Shown here: in pieces, positions 24,992 through 34,567 of the stretch | Layout of the letters: each line of letters opens with the position of its first letter | Position numbering within the stretch: position 1 is the first letter of the stretch | Assembly (NCBI GenBank): GCA_016795545.1 | Contig: JAEUGX010000054.1 | Coordinates: 152,207 to 216,206 of the forward strand | DNA length: 64,000 nt | Origin: Opitutaceae bacterium | GTDB lineage: Bacteria > Verrucomicrobiota > Verrucomicrobiia > Opitutales > Opitutaceae | Direction: 5' to 3' | Made by a program: the position numbers and the translations under genes | The notes under the pieces: model-generated | Database searches by the model: none | The model's input: only the letters and a program-made list of their open reading frames with translations | Told to the model about the DNA's origin: nothing

Positions 24992-25492
24992 TCAGCCTGT
25001 CGGCCGGACGCGTTCCAGGATGCTGAACGTGTAGCGGTAGCGGGCGTCCGCTCCCTCCCGGCGCCAGGATTCCCGCCAGGAGAGGTGGCGCCACTCCGGG
25101 AAAAACGTGTCGCCCGGCAGCTCGGCGTGCACCAGCGTCAGGAGCAGCCGGTCCGCCAGCGGCAGGGTTTCCTCGTAGATCCGCTGGCCGCCGCAGATCA
25201 TGATGTCGCCGGGCATCGCCTGGGCGATCGCCAGGGCTTCCGGCACGCCGGGGGCGACCCGGACCGCCGACGAAGCCAGGGTGGCGTCCCGCGTGATGAC
25301 CACCGGCCGCCGCCCGTCGGCGAGCACCTTGGGCCAGGTCTCGAAGCAGATGCGGCCCAGCACGACGGTTTGGCCGGCGGTGCGGGCGTGGAACCAGGCC
25401 TTGTCCTCCGGGATGTCGAACGGGAGCCGGCGGTCGCGGCCGATGACCCGGTTCTCGGTGCAGGCGACGATCATTTGGAGCGGCTTGGGCAT
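24992..25492 (-). CDS. folA: Dihydrofolate reductase
   Basis: NADPH-dependent reduction of dihydrofolate to tetrahydrofolate. 166 residues with the start at MPKPLQ. Signature strand MIVACTENRVIGRDRRLPFDIPEDKAWF has the catalytic acidic residue in FDIPED; TVVLGRICFETW and PVVITRD are the cofactor strands; MICGGQRIYEETLP is the conserved GGxxIY loop. No thyA is adjacent. Divergent from the DUF885 gene with 43 bases between starts. Confidence 0.94.
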   Translation of the reverse strand: MPKPLQMIVACTENRVIGRDRRLPFDIPEDKAWFHARTAGQTVVLGRICFETWPKVLADGRRPVVITRDATLASSAVRVAPGVPEALAIAQAMPGDIMICGGQRIYEETLPLADRLLLTLVHAELPGDTFFPEWRHLSWRESWRREGADARYRYTFSILERVRPTG

Positions 25493-25535
25493 TGCGGGAT
25501 TGCGTGGGCGGCGGGCCCATCCAAGGCTCGCCGGC

Positions 25536-27341
25536 ATGCGAGGCAAACTTCGTTTTTGGCCGGCGGCCGTCCTGGCCGTGGCCCAGGTGGTCAGCGGGGC
25601 GGCCGACGACTTCACCGCCCGGTACGAGGCGATCGCGGCGGACCGCGGCCGGGTTTCCGACGCCGAGCGGCTGCACCGGCTGTTTGCCGTCGACCTGGCC
25701 TACACCTACGCCCAGTCGCCCGAGACCGCGACCTATCACGGCGTGAGCGGTTACGAGACCCGCTGGACCGACAATTCGCTCGCGGCGATCGCGGAACGGC
25801 GTCGGAACGCGGGGCGGCCGCTCGAGGTGCTGCGCACGATCGAGCGCACGGCGCTCGGGCCGGCGGATCAGCTGAACTACATGCTGTTCGAGCGCCAGGC
25901 CGCGGACCAGCTGGCCGGCAGCCGTTTCCCGGCCGAGCTCGTGCAGGTCACGCAGCTCAACGGCATCCACCAGGATCCCGCCCTGATTTTCGGCATGATG
26001 CCGAACGGCACGCCGGCGGAGCTGGAGCGCCAGCTCGCCCGGCTGCGGGCGCTGCCCCGGGCGGTCGACGAGTCGATCGCCCTGCTCGAGGAGGGGCTGC
26101 GGACCGGGTTCACCCCGCCGCAGGTCACGCTGCGCGAGGTGCCGCAGCAGGTGCGCAACCAGGTCCCGGAGGAAGCGCGGCGGAGCCCGCTGCTGGCCGG
26201 TTTCGGCCGGCTGCCGCCCGCCGTGCCGCCGGAGGCGGCCCAGCGACTGCAGGCGGAGGCGGTCAGGGTCTACACGGAGCAGGTCAGGCCCGCCTACCTG
26301 AGACTCGAGGATTTCCTGACCCGGCGCTACCTGCCCGGGGCCCGGCGCACGACGGCGGCGACGGCGCTGCCGGACGGAGCCGCCTACTATGAGTGGCGCG
26401 TCCAGTCCGAGACGACCACCGGTCTGACCGCCCGCGAGATCCACGAGATCGGGCTGGCGGAGGTGAAGCGCATCCGGGCCGAGATGGAGCGCGTCAAGAC
26501 CCAGGCGGGCTTCCCGGGCCCGCTGACCGAATTCTTCGCCTTCCTGCGGACGGATCCCCGTTTCTTTCACACGGACAAGGACGAGCTGATCCGGGCTTAC
26601 CGGGACATCGCCAAGCGGGCCGATCCGCAGCTCACGCGCCTGTTCCGGACCCTGCCGCGCAATCCGTACGGCGTGGAGCCGGTGCCCGCGTTTGCGGAGC
26701 AAGCGCAGACCACGGCCTACTACATGCCCGGGGCGCCGGACGCCGGCCGACCCGGGGTGTTTTTCGCCAACACGTACGCGCTGGCGACGCGACCGAAATG
26801 GGAAATGCAGCCGCTGACCCTGCACGAGGCGGTGCCCGGTCATCATCTCCAGATCTCGCTGGCCCAGGAGCTCGACGGGGTGCCGGACTTTCGGCGGCAC
26901 GCCATGCCCACGGCGTTCGTGGAAGGGTGGGGGCTCTACGCGGAGAGCCTCGGCGAGGAGATGGGTTTCTACACGGATCCCTACGACAAGTTCGGGCAGC
27001 TCACCTACGAGATGTGGCGCGCGGTCCGGTTGGTGACCGACACCGGCATGCACGCCCTCGGCTGGAGCCGCGAACAGGCCATCGAGTATTTCATCGCCAA
27101 CGCCGGGAAGTCGGAGCACGACATCGTGGTGGAGATCGACCGCTACCTGGTGTGGCCGGGACAGGCCCTCGCCTACAAGATCGGGGAGCTCAAACTCAAG
27201 GAACTGCGGGCCTACGCCGCGCGCGAACTCGGAGATCGATTCGACGTCCGCCTCTTCCATGACGAAGTCTTGCGGCATGGAGCGATTCCTTTAAGTGTAT
27301 TGGAATCAAATATTAAAGACTGGGTAAAGCGATCGCGCTAG
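25536..27341 (+). CDS. Exported DUF885 family putative metallopeptidase
   Basis: 601 residues with an N-terminal signal peptide (FWPAAVLAVAQVVSGAAD). DUF885 proteins are predicted zinc carboxypeptidase-like enzymes of an all-helical fold. The metal motif LHEAVPGHHLQ and the downstream acidic motif VEGWGLYAESLGEEMG, both diagnostic, are intact, as is the late YKIGELK helix. The start chosen directly precedes the signal; the upstream open frame is antisense to folA. Probably a periplasmic or outer-membrane-associated peptidase; substrate unknown. Confidence 0.9.
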   Translation: MRGKLRFWPAAVLAVAQVVSGAADDFTARYEAIAADRGRVSDAERLHRLFAVDLAYTYAQSPETATYHGVSGYETRWTDNSLAAIAERRRNAGRPLEVLRTIERTALGPADQLNYMLFERQAADQLAGSRFPAELVQVTQLNGIHQDPALIFGMMPNGTPAELERQLARLRALPRAVDESIALLEEGLRTGFTPPQVTLREVPQQVRNQVPEEARRSPLLAGFGRLPPAVPPEAAQRLQAEAVRVYTEQVRPAYLRLEDFLTRRYLPGARRTTAATALPDGAAYYEWRVQSETTTGLTAREIHEIGLAEVKRIRAEMERVKTQAGFPGPLTEFFAFLRTDPRFFHTDKDELIRAYRDIAKRADPQLTRLFRTLPRNPYGVEPVPAFAEQAQTTAYYMPGAPDAGRPGVFFANTYALATRPKWEMQPLTLHEAVPGHHLQISLAQELDGVPDFRRHAMPTAFVEGWGLYAESLGEEMGFYTDPYDKFGQLTYEMWRAVRLVTDTGMHALGWSREQAIEYFIANAGKSEHDIVVEIDRYLVWPGQALAYKIGELKLKELRAYAARELGDRFDVRLFHDEVLRHGAIPLSVLESNIKDWVKRSR

Positions 27342-27407
27342 TCCATTAGGCGGAGATGGCGCTTCCGGCATTGCCGCCGCGGTGTCGGCGGGCGATGGTG
27401 AGAAAGT

Positions 27408-28502
27408 ATGATTATTGGAGTCCCCAAGGAAATTAAGATTGGTGAAACGCGGGTATCGATGACCCCCAGTCTGTGCCGGCGCGTGACCTCGCTCGGCGGG
27501 CAGGTGCTGGTTGAAAAAGGCGCGGGCAACAGCGCCGGGTTCACGGATGCCGAGTACCGGGCCGCCGGAGCGCGGCTGGTGCCCTCGGCCGCGAAGGTGT
27601 GGAAGGCGGCCGACCTGATCCTGAAGGTCAAGGAGCCGCTGGAGGCCGAGTTCGGGCTGCTGCAGCCTGGTCAGGCGCTTTTCACCTACCTGCACCTGGC
27701 GGCCGGTCCGGCGCTGGCGCGGGAGCTTTGTCGCAAGGGCATCCTGGGCATCGCGTACGAGACCGTGGAGGGAGCCGACGGCGCCTTTCCGCTGCTGAAG
27801 CCGATGTCGCAGATCGCGGGCCGTCTCTCGATCCAGATTGGCGCCTACTTCCTGCAGTCGCAGCTCGGCGGCTCCGGCGTGCTGCTGGGCGGCATTCCGG
27901 GCACGATGCCGGGGCACGTGGTCGTGGTCGGCGCCGGCAATTCCGGCGCGCACGCCGTGCAGATGGCGGCGGGCATGGGCGCGCGCGTCACCGTGCTCGA
28001 CCTCGACACGCGGCGGCTCGAGGCCCTCGACGTGGAGTACCGCGGCCGGGTGGTGACGCTCATGTCCAATCCCGCGAACATCGAGCATGCGGTGGCCGAC
28101 GCCGACCTCCTCATCGGCGCGGTGCTGATCCCCGCGGCGAAGGCGCCCCTCGTGGTTTCGCGCAAGATGGTCGCGCAGATGCGTCCGGGCAGCGTCATCG
28201 TGGACATCGCCATCGACCAGGGCGGCTGCATCGAGACGATCCGCCCGACCTCGCACCAGAAGCCCGTCTACCAGGAACACGGCGTCATCCACTACGCGGT
28301 GCCGAACATGCCGGCGCTGGTCGGACGCACGTCGACGATGGGCCTCACGCAGGCCACGGAGCCCTTCATCGCGATGATGGTGCAGAAGGGCGTCGAGCGG
28401 GCGCTGAGCGAGCACAAGGGACTGGCCCGCGGCGTGAACACCCGCGCCGGCCGGATCACCTACGACGCGGTTGCGAAGGCGGTCGGCTTCGACCGGGCCT
28501 GA
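27408..28502 (+). CDS. ald: Alanine dehydrogenase
   Basis: NAD-dependent interconversion of L-alanine and pyruvate plus ammonia. 364 residues. Substrate-site Lys in LKVKEP and His in YLHLAA, NAD fold VVVVGAGNSGAHAVQMA, and C-terminal PNMPALVGRTSTMGLT are all typical. The N-terminus MIIGVPKEIK matches the family start exactly. Located 66 bases after the DUF885 gene and 71 before the first gluzincin gene on the same strand. Could link peptide breakdown to nitrogen metabolism, but that is inference. Confidence 0.95.
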   Translation: MIIGVPKEIKIGETRVSMTPSLCRRVTSLGGQVLVEKGAGNSAGFTDAEYRAAGARLVPSAAKVWKAADLILKVKEPLEAEFGLLQPGQALFTYLHLAAGPALARELCRKGILGIAYETVEGADGAFPLLKPMSQIAGRLSIQIGAYFLQSQLGGSGVLLGGIPGTMPGHVVVVGAGNSGAHAVQMAAGMGARVTVLDLDTRRLEALDVEYRGRVVTLMSNPANIEHAVADADLLIGAVLIPAAKAPLVVSRKMVAQMRPGSVIVDIAIDQGGCIETIRPTSHQKPVYQEHGVIHYAVPNMPALVGRTSTMGLTQATEPFIAMMVQKGVERALSEHKGLARGVNTRAGRITYDAVAKAVGFDRA

Positions 28503-28573
28503 CCGGCCTGCCGTCCGGCGGGAAAGGCTTGCCCGGGTCGCAGTCTTGGAGCGAGCGTCCGGCCGTGGCGATC

Positions 28574-30184
28574 ATGACCAGAATCCCGTTCCGCATGGCG
28601 ATGCGGCCGCTGGCGGCGGTGCTCGGGATGATGGCGGCGGCTCGGGCCGCCGAGCCGGAAGCCTTCATCGGCACGAGCGATCGGTGGCGGCACCTGGTGT
28701 CGCCGCATTTCGAGGTCTACTCGCAGGAGAGCGAGCGCGAGGCCCGCCGGCAGCTGTACCACCTCGAGGTGCTGCACGCGGTGTTCTTCGACATGCTCAA
28801 ATTTGTCGAGCCGCGGCGCACGCCGATGACCGTGTACGGGTTCAATCAGGAGAAGGCCTTTGCCGCCTACATCCCCCGGCAATTCGGTCGCGACCGGGTG
28901 AGCGGCTTCTTCTTCGCCGGGCCTGATCGCGATGTGATCGTGACGGGCCCGGCGTTCAGTGACCGGGCTTCACGCGAGATGATCTTCCACGAATTCGTCC
29001 ACCGCATGGTGCGTGCGACCGGCAAGTCGCTGCCGCCATGGTACAACGAGGGGCTGGCCGAGCTGTTCGCGACGGTACAGGTCGACCGCAAGACGAATTC
29101 CGTCGAGCTCGGGCGGCTTTCGCCGAACCGGGTCCGGGTGGCTGCGACGCAAAAGTTCCTGCCGATGGAACAGTTGTTCGCGATCGGATACGACTCCCCG
29201 CTCTATGTGGAATCGAAGCATGCGGGCATCTTCTATGCCCAGTCCTGGGCCACGCTGCATTACTGGCTGTTCGGGCAATCGAAACTCCCGCCCGACGCGG
29301 CGGGCAGGTTCCTCGAGCGGGTGAGCGGGCGCGGGGCCCCGCAGGGCGCGCAGCTCCGGGAGGAGTTCAAGGCGATCTTCGGCATCGACTACCCCGAAAT
29401 GCAGCGGCGGATCGAGAGCTACCTGAGCGGGGGGCGATACCTGTTGAAGCGGCAGAACCTGCCGGATATACCAACCGAAGACACGTATGAGGCGCGCCCG
29501 GTGCCAGTGGACGAAATCCGGATCCGGCTGGCCGAGCTGGCGCTGCGGGTGAACCGGACGGCAGAGGCCCGGGCTTTCCTGAAGAAGGCCGTGCGCCAGG
29601 CCGCGCGGAAGGGCGGGCCGGACGCGCGGCTCCTCGAAGCCCTGGGCGGCGATGCGCTCATGGGCAAGGACGAGGCGTGGGCCATGGTGTGGTGGCTCGA
29701 GGCGGTGGAGGAGGGGTCGATGAATCCCGCGGTGGTGCGGTATGTCAGCCAGGCGGAGGCTTGCGGCGAGCTGCGCTCCTTCAACCTCGGGTTCCGGCTG
29801 TCCGAGGAGGCGGCGGAGCGGCTGCGGATGCTGCTGACGCGCAGCCTCGCGCTCGAGCCGGAGCAGTCCGCAGGCTATGAGCAACTGGCGATGGTCGAGG
29901 CTGCGGCCCCGCGCCCGTTGCTCCGCAACCTGGTCCTGGTGCAGCAAAATTTCTCCCGGATCGGCGACCTGCATGCGACGGGGCTGATGTTTGCGCTCGC
30001 CTGCCACCGGCTGGGACGCACCGAAGAGGCGCTCGGGATGCTCGATGAGCTCGCGCGGCATCCGCAGACCGAGCAGGCGGCCTCCCGGCTGGCGGAGGTG
30101 CGCGCGCTGATCGCGGGGACGACCCCCGAGACGAAGGCGGGGGCGGACCCGGCCGGGAGCGGGGAGTCCGGACTCAAGGAGTAG
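28574..30184 (+). CDS. Exported gluzincin-like (peptidase MA/DUF1570-type) protein, copy 1
   Basis: 536 residues with an N-terminal signal peptide (MRPLAAVLGMMAAARAA). Zinc motif HEFVH at 139-143 followed by WYNEGLAEL with Glu159 as third ligand, the arrangement of peptidase MA-like gluzincins. The N-terminal domain (DRWRHLVSPHFEVYSQ...) is the usual lead-in of this group. The C-terminal half (about 330-510) is helical and TPR-like (LACHRLGRTEEALGMLDEL). The open frame begins far upstream within ald but only from GC bias. Tandem paralogue of the next gene. Substrate unknown. Confidence 0.85.
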   Translation: MTRIPFRMAMRPLAAVLGMMAAARAAEPEAFIGTSDRWRHLVSPHFEVYSQESEREARRQLYHLEVLHAVFFDMLKFVEPRRTPMTVYGFNQEKAFAAYIPRQFGRDRVSGFFFAGPDRDVIVTGPAFSDRASREMIFHEFVHRMVRATGKSLPPWYNEGLAELFATVQVDRKTNSVELGRLSPNRVRVAATQKFLPMEQLFAIGYDSPLYVESKHAGIFYAQSWATLHYWLFGQSKLPPDAAGRFLERVSGRGAPQGAQLREEFKAIFGIDYPEMQRRIESYLSGGRYLLKRQNLPDIPTEDTYEARPVPVDEIRIRLAELALRVNRTAEARAFLKKAVRQAARKGGPDARLLEALGGDALMGKDEAWAMVWWLEAVEEGSMNPAVVRYVSQAEACGELRSFNLGFRLSEEAAERLRMLLTRSLALEPEQSAGYEQLAMVEAAAPRPLLRNLVLVQQNFSRIGDLHATGLMFALACHRLGRTEEALGMLDELARHPQTEQAASRLAEVRALIAGTTPETKAGADPAGSGESGLKE

Positions 30185-30301
30185 GGACGCGTACGAATTC
30201 CGTTTGCCTTGGACCAGGTGCACGTCTGAACATGACCTGCCCATGCGTCGGCCCGGCGGATCTCGCCGGGCGCAGTGCGCGCCGGGAAAAATCACTGTCC
30301 C

Positions 30302-31891
30302 ATGCGCATCTTGATACCCTCCTTGGCCGTGGTGTTTCTGCTGGCGGGGACCGCGAGCGCGGCCCAGCCGGAGAGGATCGCCGGGGTCACCGACAAATGG
30401 CGCCACCTGCAGTCGCCGAACTTCGAGCTCTACACGCAGGAAAGCGAACGGACGGCGAGGAAGCAGCTGTTTCATCTCGAAGCGCTGCACGTGCTGTTCT
30501 TCGACACGTTCAAGTTCGTCGAGCGCCGGCGCACGCCGGTGACGGTGTACGGGTTTGCCGACGAGAAGGCCTTCGCGGCGTATATCCCCGCACGCTACAA
30601 GCGTGATCGGGTCGGAGGCTTTTTTGGGGCCGGAATCGATCGGGATGTGATCGTGACGTCCGAGTCCTATGACAATGAGTCGTCGCGCGAGATGATCTTC
30701 CACGAGTTCATCCATCGCCTGGTGCGGGCGACCGGGGACCGTCTCCCGCTCTGGTACGACGAAGGCATGGCCGAGCTGTTCGCGACCATCGAGGTGAATC
30801 GTCCGGCGAAGGAAGTCGACGTCGGAAAACATTCGCCATGGCGGGTCCTGGCGTCGATGGGGCAGGATTTTATGCCTTACGAGCGTTTGTTCGGCATCGA
30901 CCATGAATCGCCCTACTACCTCGAATCGAAGCATGCGGGCATCTTCTACGTGCAGTCCTGGGCGACGCTGCATTACTGGTTGTTCGGCCGTTCCAATCTA
31001 CCGCCCGGCGCAGCCGCCAGGTTCCTGGGGCGGCTGAGTCAGCCGCCCGTGCCCGAGGGTCCTGCTCTCCGGGAAGAGTTCAAGGCGGCCTTTGGGATCG
31101 ACTACCCCGAGATGAAGGATCGGGTGGAACGCTACCTGAATGGTGGAAAATACCAGATGGTGCGCTGGAAGCTGCCCACTATCCCCTCGGAGGACACCTA
31201 TGTGATGCGGCGCCTGTCGCGCGACGAGATCCGGCCGCGGCTGGCCGAGCTGGCGCTGCGGGTGAACGCCTCCCCGCAGGCAAACTCTATGCTCCTCGAG
31301 GAAATCCGAAAACCGGAACCCGACCGGCGGATTCTCGAAGCCTTGGGCGGGAGGGCTTTCCGGGAAAATGACGTCCGGCGCGCGCTGGAGCTCTGGAACC
31401 AGGCGTTTGACCTGGGCTCGGACAATCCCGCCGTCGTGCGCAGGCTGGTGGAATTGGAGTTTTCCAAGTACTCCCCGTCGTTCAACCTGTCCTACCGCCT
31501 TCCTGGGGAGGCGACGGTGCGGATGCGGCTTCTGCTCGATCGTTCGCTGACGCTCGAACCCCGACAGTCAAGAGCCTATGACCAGCTCGCCTTCATCGAG
31601 GCGTTCTCGGAAAGCCCGTCGGTGAAGAATCTCAACCTCATCCAGCGCCACCTGTCGCGGGTGGAGAATCCAGCCATCAATGTGATCATGCTGGCGCTCG
31701 CCTGCCACCGGCTTGGCCGCACGCAGATGGGGCTCGAGCTGCTCGACGAGCTGGAGCAGGGATCGGGGCGCGAACGGGAGACCGCCATGCTGGCGGAGGT
31801 CCGCGATCACCTCATGGGTCGGGCCAGCCGCGCCGACCCGGGTTCATGGGTGGACGAAGGGGTGAAGGCAGAGGCGGTGATTGACGATTGA
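30302..31891 (+). CDS. Exported gluzincin-like (peptidase MA/DUF1570-type) protein, copy 2
   Basis: 529 residues, collinear with copy 1 over the full length. Sec signal MRILIPSLAVVFLLAGTASA, zinc motif HEFIH at 134-138, third ligand Glu154 in WYDEGMAEL, and the same helical repeat C-terminus (LACHRLGRTQMGLELLDEL). The block SKHAGIFYVQSWATLHYWLFG is shared nearly word for word with copy 1 while the segments between differ, so the duplication is not recent. Only 117 bases separate the copies. The catalytic sites of both look intact. Confidence 0.85.
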   Translation: MRILIPSLAVVFLLAGTASAAQPERIAGVTDKWRHLQSPNFELYTQESERTARKQLFHLEALHVLFFDTFKFVERRRTPVTVYGFADEKAFAAYIPARYKRDRVGGFFGAGIDRDVIVTSESYDNESSREMIFHEFIHRLVRATGDRLPLWYDEGMAELFATIEVNRPAKEVDVGKHSPWRVLASMGQDFMPYERLFGIDHESPYYLESKHAGIFYVQSWATLHYWLFGRSNLPPGAAARFLGRLSQPPVPEGPALREEFKAAFGIDYPEMKDRVERYLNGGKYQMVRWKLPTIPSEDTYVMRRLSRDEIRPRLAELALRVNASPQANSMLLEEIRKPEPDRRILEALGGRAFRENDVRRALELWNQAFDLGSDNPAVVRRLVELEFSKYSPSFNLSYRLPGEATVRMRLLLDRSLTLEPRQSRAYDQLAFIEAFSESPSVKNLNLIQRHLSRVENPAINVIMLALACHRLGRTQMGLELLDELEQGSGRERETAMLAEVRDHLMGRASRADPGSWVDEGVKAEAVIDD

Positions 31892-31934
31892 AGCGGGCCT
31901 CTCGCGCCGCTGGTTTGCCGTACCCGGGAGGCCC

Positions 31935-32453
31935 TCAGGAGGCGACCGTGATGGTCACGCTCTGCAGCGCCACGCGGTCGATCGGCGTGCTCTTCTCGCC
32001 GCCGCTGGACTTGGTGGGCACGTTGGCGATCTGCTCCAGCACCTCGTCGCCGGCGACCAGCTGGCCGAAGGCGGTGTACTGGCGGTCGAGAAATTTCGCG
32101 TCGCCATGGCAGATGAAGAACTGCGAGCCGGCGGAGTCCGGGTGGGACGAGCGGGCCATGGAAATGACGCCGCGGACGTGGGACTTGGCGTTGAACTCGG
32201 CCTTGATCTTGTAGCCCGGGCCGCCCGTTCCCGGAATGCCGGATTCGCCTTCCTTGGTGTTGGGGCAGCCGCCCTGAATCATAAAACCCTTGATGATCCG
32301 GTGGAAGGCGGTGCCGTTGTAGAAACCTTCGCGGGCGAGCTTCTTGAAATTCTCGACGGTCTTCGGGGCCACGTCGGTCCAGAAGGCGATGGTCATGTCG
32401 CCGTGGCTGGTCTTCAGCACGGCGACTTCGTTGGAGGCGGGGGCGTTGCTCAT
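31935..32453 (-). CDS. Peptidyl-prolyl cis-trans isomerase, cyclophilin type
   Basis: 172-residue cyclophilin with the start at MSNAPASN; no signal peptide, so probably cytoplasmic. Active-site pieces are NGTAFHRIIKGFMIQGG (Arg, Phe, Met, Gln), GVISMARS, SAGSQFFICH and LDRQYTAFGQLV. Helps protein folding by proline isomerisation. Convergent with the second gluzincin gene and 73 bases downstream of the S9-fold gene on the same strand. Confidence 0.94.
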   Translation of the reverse strand: MSNAPASNEVAVLKTSHGDMTIAFWTDVAPKTVENFKKLAREGFYNGTAFHRIIKGFMIQGGCPNTKEGESGIPGTGGPGYKIKAEFNAKSHVRGVISMARSSHPDSAGSQFFICHGDAKFLDRQYTAFGQLVAGDEVLEQIANVPTKSSGGEKSTPIDRVALQSVTITVAS

Positions 32454-32526
32454 GAGGTTGCAGAAAGAACGAGTGTTTACGGGTGCCGCAAGCCGCAAAT
32501 AGCCGGCGGCGGCGCAACTTGCCCGC

Positions 32527-34422
32527 TCAATCGATCCGCGCCGGCATCCTCTGCAGCAAAAGCTCCGCCATTTTGGTTCTCGCCTCCAGCTCGCGTCGCC
32601 CGACCACCTCCGAGTCCGCCGCCCAGTTCGCCTCGAAGGTCACGAGATCGGCCTTGGCGCCCTGCCCGCGAATGTGCTGGTGGAGCAGGACCGAGATTCC
32701 GGATTTGGCGTACAGGTGGATCGAGGGCGTCTTGATCCTGGGGAGCAGCGTCTTCAGGTCGAGCGCCTCGACGGCCCGGCGGTCAACCGACCATTCACTC
32801 GTGTAGGACGTGTCCGCCGAGTTCCAGGTCGTCTTGGTGGAGTAGTTCAGCCAGAGCGCGAAGCGATCGCTCTTGGCGAGGGCGTAGATCGCGACCAGCC
32901 CTCCCCAGTCCCGCCCGTGCAGCGCCACGCGGTTGCCGTCGACCAGGCCGCGATTGACGAGCAGCTCGACGCCCTTGATGAGGTCGTCGGCCGAGGTGGC
33001 AGCCAACCCGGTGTCCCCTGCTTCCCGGAACGCCCGGCCGTAGCCGTAGGTGCCGCGGTAGTCGATTTGCGCCACCGCATAGCCGCGGGTCGTGTAGAAT
33101 TGCACCTCGGGATTGAAGTCGGCGCGCGCACGCTGGCGTTCATCGGCAATCACGACCAGCGCCGGCTTCGGGGGATTGCCTGGCGGCGTCCAGAAGCGAC
33201 CCCGCACGACGAGCCCGTCATGGCTCTTGAACGCGAAGGGTGCGCTCGGGCTGAATTCGCTTCCCTTCAATCCCGGGTAAGGCTCCCCCAACAGCGAAAT
33301 CCGGCGGTTACGGCGGTCAAAGAGGAGGTATTTGCCGGGGCTGGTGGAGCTGACCGAATAGACGGCCAGCATGCCCAGGTCGAGCGAGCGGCTGTACACC
33401 TGGTTGCGGCGGTCCGGGAGGGATTCGTCCAGTCCGGCCTGGATGCGGGCGGCGGTCTCGTCGAGGAAATGAAGGCTGGGTTGTTCCGCCTCGTAGGCGA
33501 CGGCGACCGGCTGGGGATCCTGCTGGTCCCAGAAGACGATCCCGTCGAGGTCGAGCTCGGGATGCTGGAAGAGGACTTCCTTTTCGCCCGTGGCGGGATT
33601 CAGCGCGATCAGGGCGTTCGGACCGGGGAGGGCCTGGTCCAGGCCGAGGATGCGTCCTGGCTCGGGATGCGCGGCCAGCGGAAGGAAGCTGCCGAAGTCG
33701 CCGGTGCCGAGTTCAAGCCGCTGCCACGGCGAACCGGGAGCGGCGCGCCACAGCATGAAGTGAACCTTGTGGGTGTAGTCCAAGCCTTTGGCCGCGACCA
33801 CCCTGCCGTCGCGATCGGCGATCCACTGCCGGACGTAGGATTGTTTCGGCTCGACCAGATCGCTGCTCCCCGTGCGGATGTTGATGCGGCGGGCCGCGCA
33901 GGAGTTGCTGGACACCCCGGTGCGGACGAGCACGTGCTCGGGGTCCTGGGGCAGCAGCGAGACGATGTCGATCATCCGCCAGCTGGTCGTGCGGCCGTCG
34001 ATGCCGGGTGTCGTCAGGGAATAGAGATTGCCAAACCGGGAGTTCTCGGCCGTCAGCCGGACGAACTTCCGTGTTTGCGGGTGATAGTTGCGCAGCTCCT
34101 GGCCGCCCAGTTCGCGCTCGAGCAGGACGAGCACGCTGTCGTCGGCCTTCCACCAGACGTCCAGGATCGAGAAGTCCTTCAGCGGCACGGAACCGACGTC
34201 CTTCAGGGTGCCGGTGTCGATCAGCACCAGGTGGTGGACGCCCTTGAAGTTGCCGCCGAAAGCGACCAGCTGCCCGTTGGGCGACACCTTGGGCGGCGAG
34301 ACGGCCGGCAGGTCGAACAGCCGGGCGACGGGCAGGGGAGTGGCGCCGGAGAGGACGACGGCCAGCAGGCAGCAAAGGGGAACGAGGAAGCGCAGTCCGG
34401 GGCGGATGGGATTGGCGTGCAT
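32527..34422 (-). CDS. Exported S9 prolyl-oligopeptidase-fold protein, catalytic residues lost
   Basis: 631 residues: signal peptide (FLVPLCCLLAVVLSG), a WD/PQQ-like propeller region (about 35-400), and an alpha/beta hydrolase domain (about 400-625) with the family phrases VVIADERQ, GYAVAQIDYRGTYGYG and DDLIKGVELLVNRGLVD. The nucleophile elbow normally reads GxSxGG but here is GRDWGG with Asp505 in place of Ser. The expected acid loop is replaced by YAKSGISV and the expected His region reads FEANWAAD with no His. It therefore looks like a pseudoenzyme or something with a changed chemistry. The start directly precedes the signal. Divergent from recF. Confidence 0.85.
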   Translation of the reverse strand: MHANPIRPGLRFLVPLCCLLAVVLSGATPLPVARLFDLPAVSPPKVSPNGQLVAFGGNFKGVHHLVLIDTGTLKDVGSVPLKDFSILDVWWKADDSVLVLLERELGGQELRNYHPQTRKFVRLTAENSRFGNLYSLTTPGIDGRTTSWRMIDIVSLLPQDPEHVLVRTGVSSNSCAARRINIRTGSSDLVEPKQSYVRQWIADRDGRVVAAKGLDYTHKVHFMLWRAAPGSPWQRLELGTGDFGSFLPLAAHPEPGRILGLDQALPGPNALIALNPATGEKEVLFQHPELDLDGIVFWDQQDPQPVAVAYEAEQPSLHFLDETAARIQAGLDESLPDRRNQVYSRSLDLGMLAVYSVSSTSPGKYLLFDRRNRRISLLGEPYPGLKGSEFSPSAPFAFKSHDGLVVRGRFWTPPGNPPKPALVVIADERQRARADFNPEVQFYTTRGYAVAQIDYRGTYGYGRAFREAGDTGLAATSADDLIKGVELLVNRGLVDGNRVALHGRDWGGLVAIYALAKSDRFALWLNYSTKTTWNSADTSYTSEWSVDRRAVEALDLKTLLPRIKTPSIHLYAKSGISVLLHQHIRGQGAKADLVTFEANWAADSEVVGRRELEARTKMAELLLQRMPARID

Positions 34423-34567
34423 GACGTTTGGCCCGCCCGGCGAGAAACTCGCAGGGCGGCCGCCTTGGCAAGGGCAAACCGCCCGGGAGGGCGGGCCCGG
34501 CGCGGATGGGCGGCGGGCAACTTTGGAGTGGAAGCGCCGCGCGGGGGGCCGCCATAGTGTCGCCGGC

